A stretch of DNA of 8,342 nt from Alkalimonas sp. (lineage in GTDB: Bacteria > Pseudomonadota > Gammaproteobacteria > Enterobacterales > Alteromonadaceae): the NCBI GenBank assembly GCA_022565655.1, contig JAIUMG010000141.1, positions 1-8,342 on the forward strand, read 5' to 3'. Shown here piece after piece: positions 1-5,985 of the stretch; within the stretch, counting starts at the first letter, position 1; each line of letters begins with the position of its first letter. The position numbers and the translations under genes are program-made. The notes beneath the pieces are model-generated. The model was not told the origin of the DNA, made no database searches, and saw only the letters and a program-made list of their open reading frames with translations.

Positions 1-50
1 GCTTTGTCTGAAACTTTATGCCCACAAGCCGGGCAAGCGATGATAGCCAT
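1..50 (-). CDS. Small zinc-ribbon protein, 5' end only (partial)
   Basis: Read on the minus strand from the ATG at 48-50, the visible 16 codons give MAIIACPACGHKVSDK, and the frame is open to the window edge. The CPxCG knuckle at residues 6-10 followed by a VSDK(A) stretch is the typical start of small zinc-ribbon proteins, in which a second CPxCG usually follows about ten residues later; that half lies outside the window. An AAGGA Shine-Dalgarno sequence (58-62) sits 7 bases before the ATG. A second ATG at 52-54 in another frame reaches a stop after 12 codons, so it is not the start. The gene follows the M14 peptidase on the same strand, and a terminator (68-91) ends only 5 bases before its Shine-Dalgarno sequence. 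The function is unknown; metal binding is inferred from the motif. Confidence 0.7.
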   Translation of the reverse strand, partial: MAIIACPACGHKVSDK

Positions 51-67
51 GCATACTTCCTTACATC

Positions 68-91
68 AAAAAGGCTGGAGTGACTCCAGCC
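68..91 (-). terminator. Intrinsic terminator after the M14 carboxypeptidase gene
   Basis: A perfect 8-bp inverted repeat, GGCTGGAG (73-80) and CTCCAGCC (84-91), has a 3-base loop. On the minus strand it is followed directly by five T (68-72), so it works for leftward transcription coming from the M14 gene, whose stop is at 118-120. There is no T-run on the other side, so it should not act rightward. It lies inside the short gap before the zinc-ribbon gene. Confidence 0.9.
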
Positions 92-117
92 AAATTAAGC
101 GACATGAAGCCTGAGTT

Positions 118-1245
118 TTAACGTAACTTAGCGACCACCGCTAAGACGGCCGTCAAACTATCACGGCCAAACTTCATGGATCGCACATCACTCCAACCAT
201 ACAATTCGTCTGGCAACTTATCGTTGTCTTTAAATGGCATTTCCAGGGTAAATGCCAGGCAATTAAATTGCTCTGCAACCCAGTTGGATGCCACCGTCAG
301 ATTGGCTTTGCCAGGGGCATCGACTTCATAACCATGCTCGTTCTGGAACTCCGGGCTTGCCATCAATAAGGCAGCGCGAAAGCTTTGTTCCAGCGCTTCC
401 ATCCGCTTATCAAAGCATGGCACCCCTTCACTCCCCGCCAGGAAGTTGTATGGTATATTCTCATCACCATGCACATCAAGGTACATATCGACACCCACCT
501 GCTGCATTTTTTCGCGCACCAAATACACTTCCGGGCTTTTTTCCATCGATGGTGACTGCCATTCACGATTCAGGTTGACGCCAATGGCATTGGTACGCAG
601 ATGGCCACGAACCGAACCATCTGGGTTCATATTCGGTACCACATAAAACACAGCTTCATCGAGCAAGCTTCTGGCAACTGCGTCTTCGTCATCCAGCAAG
701 CGATCAAGCAATCCTTCCACAAACCATTCAGCCATGGTTTCACCCGGGTGTTGTCGGGCGGTGATCCAAATTTTACGCTTGCCTTCAGCAGGCTCACCAA
801 TCACCAGCAAACTCATATCACGACCATCCAGCGTATCGCCCAGCTCGACTAACTGACAACGATCATGCAAATGCGCTTGTTGCAGTAGGTCTAAGTGTTG
901 TTCATAGCTATAAGGGGCAAAGTAAGCAAAATAAATCGATTCAGCTTCAGGGTAGTGAGTAATCACCAACTCTTCACCATTGTATTCAGTATCCACCCGA
1001 AACCAGTTTTGACGATCATAAGACGCCACTGCCTGATAGTTTTTCCAACCATCAGGATAAGCTGAACCATTAACATTAATAATTTTGATCGTATGGGCTT
1101 CAATATGGGGTGTATTCAAGCGAAAGTGAAACCATTGGTAAAAATCAGATTGGTTGTCTTTACGAATAGCCAGACGTATATCTGTCGGATCAGTTGCACT
1201 AATCACATCGATATTGCCGCTATCAAATTGAGACGTAATTTTCAT
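118..1245 (-). CDS. M14 family metallocarboxypeptidase, cytosolic carboxypeptidase (CCP/Nna1)-like
   Basis: The 375-residue product is a zinc carboxypeptidase of the M14 family, of the type related to eukaryotic cytosolic carboxypeptidases (AGBL/Nna1). Residues 1-130 match the N-terminal beta-sandwich domain usual in this subfamily. The catalytic domain then shows the zinc ligands H166 and E169 in HPGET and H259 in DVHGDE. The substrate-binding segment runs from NPDGS (207-211) to NLNREW (224-229), and E335 in TLEMPFK fits the general base. There is no signal peptide, so it should act in the cytoplasm. Eukaryotic relatives remove glutamates from protein tails; the substrate of bacterial members is not established, so deglutamylation here is only an inference. 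The ATG has a weak GGAA (1252-1255) at 7 bases. A gap of 128 bases separates it from the TlpA-like gene upstream, and a strong terminator follows it. Confidence 0.9.
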   Translation of the reverse strand: MKITSQFDSGNIDVISATDPTDIRLAIRKDNQSDFYQWFHFRLNTPHIEAHTIKIINVNGSAYPDGWKNYQAVASYDRQNWFRVDTEYNGEELVITHYPEAESIYFAYFAPYSYEQHLDLLQQAHLHDRCQLVELGDTLDGRDMSLLVIGEPAEGKRKIWITARQHPGETMAEWFVEGLLDRLLDDEDAVARSLLDEAVFYVVPNMNPDGSVRGHLRTNAIGVNLNREWQSPSMEKSPEVYLVREKMQQVGVDMYLDVHGDENIPYNFLAGSEGVPCFDKRMEALEQSFRAALLMASPEFQNEHGYEVDAPGKANLTVASNWVAEQFNCLAFTLEMPFKDNDKLPDELYGWSDVRSMKFGRDSLTAVLAVVAKLR

Positions 1246-1291
1246 ATAGGATTCCGTGGTTGTTCAAAGAAAAATAATGTTTCGCTTATCT

Positions 1292-1321
1292 GTTATGATT
1301 TTATTATTGTTGTATTGTTAA
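1292..1321 (-). promoter_or_regulatory. Possible promoter for the M14 carboxypeptidase gene
   Basis: On the minus strand TTAACA (1316-1321) resembles a -35 box. After 18 bases of A/T-rich DNA it is followed by CATAAC (1292-1297), a two-mismatch -10 box. Transcription would begin near 1285, giving a leader of about 40 bases. The surrounding A/T-rich stretch (1260-1320) fits a promoter region, but the boxes are weak and read-through from the TlpA-like gene is equally possible. Confidence 0.3.
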
Positions 1322-1335
1322 AGCGCGCTGCGCTT
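1321..1335. repeat. Short GC-rich inverted repeat upstream of the M14 gene
   Basis: AAGCGC (1321-1326) and GCGCTT (1330-1335) form a 6-bp inverted repeat with a 3-base centre. It touches the possible -35 box of the M14 gene and lies 38 bases past the stop of the TlpA-like gene. Neither strand has a proper T-run after it, so it is a poor intrinsic terminator. It could be an operator half-site pair, a 3'-end stabilising hairpin, or chance. Confidence 0.35.
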
Positions 1336-1373
1336 GCCAGTAGAGTACCATAAAGCCGTACCCCTGAAAATGT

Positions 1374-1856
1374 TCAGCGCACACGCAACTCTAGCCCAAG
1401 CCGACTACTCCAGCCATAGGATTTGTGTTGCAGCATACCTGCTTCATTAAACACATAGTAGGTAGGAAAGCCTTTTATCTGGTAATCACGCATCATTTGC
1501 TCAGAGCCCAACAGCACGGGCATGGTTAGGCCAAGATCACTGATAAAATACTCCACTTCTGAGACTGACTCATAGCTTAAGGCGACAGCAACCATATTCC
1601 AGTCTGCCTGGTCTCGCTGTAAAGCTTCAAGGTTGGGCATGCTGTACTTACAAATACTGCACCATGGCGCAAAAAAATACAGCACCGTCGGCTTACCAAC
1701 TAAGTCATCACGGCTGAGCCAACCATGGTTGAGAGTCCGGTGATAAAACATCGGAGCCATAGTTTCTTTATCCAGCAGCGATCGCTCCCGCAACCAGGAG
1801 ACCGCTTGTACAATCAAAACAACCGCAATGGCGTGCAGCAACAATGAACGTAACAA
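1374..1856 (-). CDS. TlpA/ScsD-like membrane-anchored thiol:disulfide oxidoreductase
   Basis: The 160-residue product has one N-terminal membrane segment (about residues 4-21) followed by basic residues, then a thioredoxin-fold domain that should face the periplasm. The redox motif is WCSIC (C66 and C69) after the YFFAPW strand. The cis-proline is in GFPTYYV (P131), and the C-terminal GWSSRLGLELR matches the 'protein disulfide oxidoreductase' (ScsD-like) branch of the TlpA/DsbE family. These proteins pass electrons to periplasmic thiols; the partner here is unknown, and no DsbD-like electron donor lies in the window. The start is a TTG (1854-1856) preceded by GGAGG at 6 bases. No ATG occurs before residue 33, which lies past the membrane segment, so TTG is well supported. 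An intrinsic terminator ends only 3 bases before the Shine-Dalgarno sequence. No clear terminator follows the gene. Confidence 0.88.
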   Translation of the reverse strand: MLRSLLLHAIAVVLIVQAVSWLRERSLLDKETMAPMFYHRTLNHGWLSRDDLVGKPTVLYFFAPWCSICKYSMPNLEALQRDQADWNMVAVALSYESVSEVEYFISDLGLTMPVLLGSEQMMRDYQIKGFPTYYVFNEAGMLQHKSYGWSSRLGLELRVR

Positions 1857-1862
1857 TGAAAG

Positions 1863-1867
1863 CCTCC
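1863..1867 (-). promoter_or_regulatory. Shine-Dalgarno GGAGG that fixes the TTG start of the TlpA-like gene
   Basis: GGAGG on the minus strand lies 6 bases before TTG at 1854-1856. This is the best ribosome-binding site in the window and the reason for choosing a TTG start. The T-run of the upstream terminator ends 3 bases before it. Confidence 0.75.
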
Positions 1868-1869
1868 AG

Positions 1870-1899
1870 AAAAAATACCCCCAGTTTTTTGACTGAGGG
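1870..1899 (-). terminator. Intrinsic terminator after the DUF3466 gene, in the leader of the TlpA-like gene
   Basis: On the minus strand CCCTCAGT (1892-1899) pairs with ACTGGGGG (1878-1885) over 8 bp with one T:G wobble and a 6-base loop. It is followed by TA and six T (1870-1875). It closes the rlmL-uup-DUF3466 transcription unit, 32 bases after the DUF3466 stop. Its T-run is almost joined to the Shine-Dalgarno sequence of the next gene, so it may also act as an attenuator for that gene. Confidence 0.82.
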
Positions 1900-1931
1900 C
1901 ATTGAAAGCATGGCTAAGGTACTAGATCGCT

Positions 1932-3794
1932 TTAGAAAAAGCGCTTACGAAGTCGAAAGCCGGCTATCATCAACAGTGTAAAAAAGCTCGCAAGGGTGCC
2001 GCTGGCCCCCTTACGGCTATATTCCTGCTCATTATCCACACCACAGTCTGAGATATCGCCATTTGCAATAGGTGATAACTTAATCGCTCTGGCTACATCA
2101 TCAAATACCGGTTCACCTTCGTCATTGAGGACAGGCTCACCAAGACTATTTTTTCGCTGCACCCGTGTCACGGCGGTTGCCATGATTTGGTTGTTGTTGT
2201 TAATGGCCGTCGCATCAATCACAGTCATGCCGCTATCACAGGGTAAGTACGTATTCAGATCGACAAAGTTTCCTTCAGCCAGATCATATAAAAACGCTCT
2301 TGAACGCCGGGTGCTGGCAATAATTGCTTCCGTTTGTCCTACGATCTTGCCATGATCATTAATGGCACGAGGCACGGTATTGGCACTGTCGAAAAAGTCT
2401 TCAGGGAAGCTGACTTCACTGGCGTTCATATCGTAAACAAACATCTTACGACGCAAGCCACTATTAATATTTTTCACCGCATAGCCAACCACAACTGCAT
2501 CATTATTAATGCCTGTCGCAGCGCTGGTCAGCCACTCCTCTGGATCAACCACTGGCAATACTTCGGATTCGTTAAAAATAGTGGCGTGTGGAGCAACATA
2601 AATAAAGTTTCTGCGCTCAGTTTCAGTAGGTGATACCGGAACCGTAAACTCTCTAACGCGACTTGAGTCAGAATACATCGACTCCCCAACAACAATGCCA
2701 GCGTCATTCACGGCATGAGCCCGGCTATAGTAACGAATCGTCGGCATATTTTCTTCAGTGTACTGATACATCTCGCCACTATTCATCTCGCCTAAAAAGC
2801 CATAGGTGGTAACAAGCTCTGCATCGCCGGTCTCTGACACTTGCCATAAAGCCGCTCTTTCCTCATAGCCATTAGGAAATGTAACCAACGTCTGTCGGTT
2901 ATTTAATTCAGCCAGAGTATTCTGAGTTCGGAAAATACCACTGCGGCCGCGCTGAAAGTGGCAAAGCGCAACAGGGCTGCCAGCACCAGTACAATCATTT
3001 TCAATGGCTTCAATGGCTGATTCAGGTAAATCAATACTAACAGCACCAACCACCTGATTATTCTCATTAATATCAGCTGCGATGCTATAGCCACCATATA
3101 ACTGATAAGGTGGTTGAAGTTCGGTACTTTGACCTTGCTGCCAAATAAGCCCTGACTGGAATGCTCCTGAAGGCACCCACACCGTGCGCTCGTCGAACTC
3201 TACCTCTTCTTCACTTTCATCTTCATCAGCCTCGTCGTCACCGTTCTCGCCGTCTTCGTCATCATCTTCATCACTTGGCGGTTCAGTCGGTGTAAATAAT
3301 TCGGGGGCAAAGGGCGCCGATGCCACACCAACCGCAATTCCTGCATTGTTGATATTAAATAAATATTCGGTATTTGTCGCTTGCAACTCCGCGTCACGAA
3401 GCGTTGCCCGTTGCAATAGTCCATGACTGGCATAGTAAGAAATGATATTGCCAAATGGTTGCGTGGTATAATTGCCTGCCGTGTTTGCTAGATAGTTACG
3501 AAGAATATTTAAGGTATCTGCAGTCAGTATACCTTGGCGAACCTCAGCTAACTGCTCTTCAGTAAACAGGTTTTTTACCGAATCACTATCAAAATCTATC
3601 GAATCTAAATCCACAGGATAATTGTATAAATCACTAGCAGTCAGCACTGCATGACCATGATCATTCAACCCTGCGGCAAACGAAGAACGCGCGTCAGTTA
3701 ATTCACCAAGCTCAACCACTTGATACACGGCAGCAGATGCTGAAAACACACTCAGAAACGGCACCATGGCCAAGCTGATGGGCGATAATTTCAT
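1932..3794 (-). CDS. Secreted DUF3466 family protein with HAF-like repeats and a GlyGly-CTERM-like tail
   Basis: The 620-residue product begins with a signal peptide (MKLSPISLAM..., cleavage likely after the ASA at residues 19-21). Seven short repeats of the form IN(D/N)xGxVVG start near residues 43, 147, 242, 362, 429, 478 and 531. They resemble the HAF family of extracellular repeats, and the last two degenerate from the pattern least and most, respectively. Residues 175-202 form an acidic linker with 21 Asp/Glu out of 28. Four cysteines (268, 278, 519, 584) could form disulfides outside the cytoplasm. The tail has KGASG (595-599), a hydrophobic stretch to about residue 613 and a basic end (RLRKRFF), like a degenerate GlyGly-CTERM signal. 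Function is unknown; a surface or secreted role is inferred. The ATG has AGGGG (3803-3807) at 8 bases. It follows uup by 29 bases without a terminator, so it is probably cotranscribed. Confidence 0.85.
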   Translation of the reverse strand: MKLSPISLAMVPFLSVFSASAAVYQVVELGELTDARSSFAAGLNDHGHAVLTASDLYNYPVDLDSIDFDSDSVKNLFTEEQLAEVRQGILTADTLNILRNYLANTAGNYTTQPFGNIISYYASHGLLQRATLRDAELQATNTEYLFNINNAGIAVGVASAPFAPELFTPTEPPSDEDDDEDGENGDDEADEDESEEEVEFDERTVWVPSGAFQSGLIWQQGQSTELQPPYQLYGGYSIAADINENNQVVGAVSIDLPESAIEAIENDCTGAGSPVALCHFQRGRSGIFRTQNTLAELNNRQTLVTFPNGYEERAALWQVSETGDAELVTTYGFLGEMNSGEMYQYTEENMPTIRYYSRAHAVNDAGIVVGESMYSDSSRVREFTVPVSPTETERRNFIYVAPHATIFNESEVLPVVDPEEWLTSAATGINNDAVVVGYAVKNINSGLRRKMFVYDMNASEVSFPEDFFDSANTVPRAINDHGKIVGQTEAIIASTRRSRAFLYDLAEGNFVDLNTYLPCDSGMTVIDATAINNNNQIMATAVTRVQRKNSLGEPVLNDEGEPVFDDVARAIKLSPIANGDISDCGVDNEQEYSRKGASGTLASFFTLLMIAGFRLRKRFF

Positions 3795-3823
3795 TCAAAA
3801 AACCCCTATAAAACTTTTGTTTG

Positions 3824-5728
3824 TTATGCTTCTAAAACTTCCCAACGAGCGTAAGCTTGCGCCAGCTTCGACTCGGTTTCAGCCAGTTGGTTCAACACCG
3901 GTTGGGTCTTGTCTGTTGGTTGTGCAAAAAAATCGGCTGCATTGACCTGCTGTTGTAAGTCAGCCAGTTGTTGGTCCAATGCCTCGATCAGTGCCGGAAG
4001 CTGCTCCAGCTCACGCTGCTCTTTATACGACAGTTTGCGTGAACTTGTTGCATTTCCTTTTGGCGCTGCCTCCGTTTTTGCAGCCTCAACCGGCTCGGCT
4101 GCAGGCTGCGATGACTTCGTGGCTTTCGGCTGGTGTTGTAACTGCCAGCGTAACACATCATCATAACCGCCGGTAATGTCGATGATGGTACCATGACCGG
4201 CAAACAACAAACTACTGGTGACGGTATTATTGACAAACTCCCGGTCGTGGCTGACCAGGATCACCGTTCCCTGATACTGCTGCAATATGTCTTCCAGCAA
4301 CTCCAGTGTTTCCACATCCAGATCGTTGGTTGGCTCATCCAGAATCAATAAATTGCTGGGCTTAGCAAATATGCGAGCCAGCAACAAACGATTTTTTTCG
4401 CCACCCGATAAAGCACGAACGGGTGTACGGCTGCGTGCTGGTGGAAACAAAAAATCTTGCAGATAGCTGAGTACATGCCGGCTCTGGCCATTTTGCATCA
4501 CTTCTTGTTTGCCATCAGCCACATTGTCCTGCACCGTGGCATCAAGATCGAGTGCCTGTCGATGCTGATCAAAGTAAGCGACTTCCAGATTGGTACCGCG
4601 TTTGATCTCCCCATGCTCTGGCGTCAAATCACCCAGCAGAAGTTTAATTAACGTTGATTTACCGACCCCATTGGGACCTATCAGGGCCAATCGGTCACCG
4701 CGCATTACCAGCAGATCCAATTGCTTAATCAGCGACTCATTGCCAAAACTATGGTTTAATTGCTTGGCTTCAAACACCAACTTGCCTGAGCGATCAGCCT
4801 GCTCGATGGCAAACTCAACTTTGCCCATGGTCTCAAGCCTGGCAGCCCGCTCTTTTCGTAGCGCTTTTAATGCTCTTACCCGACCTTCATTTCGTGTTCG
4901 GCGAGCTTTGATGCCCTGACGGATCCAGACTTCCTCTTCCGCCAGGCGCTTATCAAATAAGGCATTGTGTTGCTGCTCATCTTCCAGCATCTTTTGTTTA
5001 CGATCCAGGTACTGTTGGTAGTTTCCAGGATGAGATGTCAGCTGGCCCCGATCTAAATCGATAATCCGCGTTGCCAAAGCCCGAATAAAAGCTCTGTCGT
5101 GCGAGATAAAAATGATCGCACCTTTAAATTCTTTTAAAAACTGTTCCAGCCACTGAATAGCAGCAATATCCAGGTGGTTGGTGGGCTCATCCAGCAATAA
5201 AATATCTGGTTTCGCTACCAGGGCTCTTGCCAGCGCGGCTTTACGCAACCAGCCCCCGGATAACGAGGCCAAATCAGCATTTGGATCCATAGAAAATTGC
5301 TGACATAGATCTGCCACTCTCGCCTCTAAAGCCCAACCGTCACGGGTATCAAGCTCTGCTTGAAGTTGCTCGAAAAGACGCATCTGACTGGCGTCCTCGG
5401 CATCCAATTGCTCCGACAAGGTATAAAATTGCTGCAGTTTTTCGGCCAGATCCCCTGCTCCATCGCGAATAAAGTCTGCAATTCTGGTTTGCATTTTAGC
5501 TGGGGGGTCTTGCTCTAATCGGCTTAAGATCACTCCATTTGGAATAACGACCTGACCATCATCCAGACTTTGCTGGCCAGTGAGTACCTTTAAAAAAGTC
5601 GATTTACCCGCACCATTGCGGCCAACCAGGCAGACTCGTTCGCCACTAAACAGGCTAAAATCAACCTTATCCATCACTGGATGGGTACCAAACGCCAGAC
5701 TGGCTTGTTGAAATCGTAATACTTCCAC
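3824..5728 (-). CDS. uup: ABC-F ATPase Uup
   Basis: The 634-residue product is close to the E. coli Uup length and has no membrane segments. The first ABC domain shows Walker A GRNGAGKST (36-44), signature LSGGW (156-160), Walker B ending DEPTN (E181) and switch H210. The second shows GPNGVGKST (351-359), LSGGE (440-444), DEPTND (E465) and H494. Both sites keep the catalytic glutamate, so both look active. The arginine-rich linker at about 235-310 is the ABC-F inter-domain region that reaches into the ribosome. A Pro/Ala-rich tether (about 535-560) leads to a C-terminal coiled coil (566-634), the DNA-binding part known from E. coli Uup. Family knowledge links Uup to translation and to suppression of precise transposon excision. 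The start is GTG (5726-5728), sharing one base with the preceding TAG stop, with a good AAGGA upstream. Confidence 0.95.
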   Translation of the reverse strand: MEVLRFQQASLAFGTHPVMDKVDFSLFSGERVCLVGRNGAGKSTFLKVLTGQQSLDDGQVVIPNGVILSRLEQDPPAKMQTRIADFIRDGAGDLAEKLQQFYTLSEQLDAEDASQMRLFEQLQAELDTRDGWALEARVADLCQQFSMDPNADLASLSGGWLRKAALARALVAKPDILLLDEPTNHLDIAAIQWLEQFLKEFKGAIIFISHDRAFIRALATRIIDLDRGQLTSHPGNYQQYLDRKQKMLEDEQQHNALFDKRLAEEEVWIRQGIKARRTRNEGRVRALKALRKERAARLETMGKVEFAIEQADRSGKLVFEAKQLNHSFGNESLIKQLDLLVMRGDRLALIGPNGVGKSTLIKLLLGDLTPEHGEIKRGTNLEVAYFDQHRQALDLDATVQDNVADGKQEVMQNGQSRHVLSYLQDFLFPPARSRTPVRALSGGEKNRLLLARIFAKPSNLLILDEPTNDLDVETLELLEDILQQYQGTVILVSHDREFVNNTVTSSLLFAGHGTIIDITGGYDDVLRWQLQHQPKATKSSQPAAEPVEAAKTEAAPKGNATSSRKLSYKEQRELEQLPALIEALDQQLADLQQQVNAADFFAQPTDKTQPVLNQLAETESKLAQAYARWEVLEA

Positions 5729-5985
5729 TAATTTACATCCTTCGCTTCACAATATTGCAGCCAGGTTTCCAACTGCTGTTGCTCAAACGGCCAACCCAGA
5801 GTGTCTTGTGTCTTAACACAAGCAATAACAGGAATAAGCGTCCGATAGCGCTCAAACAAATCCGGGCGGTCAACAATATCAACCACCTGATAGCGCCCTC
5901 CCATCCGGGCTTTTTGCAGCATCTGTTCAGCCGACTCACACAAGTGACAACCCCAGGTGCTGTACAGTTCAAACTGAGTTCTCAT
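5728..5985 (-). CDS. Glutaredoxin-like DUF836 family protein
   Basis: The 85-residue product has a thioredoxin/glutaredoxin fold: a first strand (FELYST), the motif GCHLC (C13 and C16) and a helix (ESAEQMLQKA). A second strand (YQVVDIVD) follows, then the cis-proline strand TLIPVIA (P52) and a final helix (QQLETWLQYCE). This matches the small DUF836/glutaredoxin-like family, which is shorter on substrate-binding features than classical glutaredoxins; its substrate is not established. It has no signal peptide and should be cytoplasmic. The ATG overlaps the rlmL stop in an ATGA junction and has only a weak GAG ahead of it, so it probably depends on translation of rlmL. Its TAG stop shares one base with the uup GTG start. 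A single extra cysteine is present near the C-terminus (C79). Confidence 0.88.
   Translation of the reverse strand: MRTQFELYSTWGCHLCESAEQMLQKARMGGRYQVVDIVDRPDLFERYRTLIPVIACVKTQDTLGWPFEQQQLETWLQYCEAKDVN
5738..5742 (-). promoter_or_regulatory. Shine-Dalgarno AAGGA supporting the GTG start of uup
   Basis: AAGGA on the minus strand lies 9 bases before GTG (5726-5728), inside the last codons of the glutaredoxin-like gene. With the TAGTG junction it supports the GTG as the uup start, which also gives the expected protein length. No ATG lies nearby in frame. Confidence 0.6.

Noticed and set aside
288..852. Overlapping plus-strand reading frames of 66 to 96 codons inside the M14 gene
   Set aside because: They lie opposite the zinc-ligand and substrate-binding region of a well-conserved peptidase and look like shadows.
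1246..1373. A possible small gene (such as rmf, which follows this operon elsewhere) in the gap before the M14 gene
   Set aside because: No start with a ribosome site and sensible product was found; the gap is A/T-rich and looks like a promoter region.
1928..1943. Hairpin CGCTTT/AAAGCG over the DUF3466 stop codon
   Set aside because: The stem is short and A/T-rich with no T-run after it, and it falls in codons for the basic tail; the real terminator is at 1870-1899.
3189..3272. Possible tandem repeat or CRISPR-like array in the TCATC/TCGTC-rich stretch
   Set aside because: There are no regular repeat-spacer units; it is low-complexity coding DNA for Asp and Glu.
3184..3426. A serine-rich plus-strand reading frame of 80 codons
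   Set aside because: It is the antisense shadow of the acidic linker of the DUF3466 protein; Asp/Glu codons read backwards give serine.
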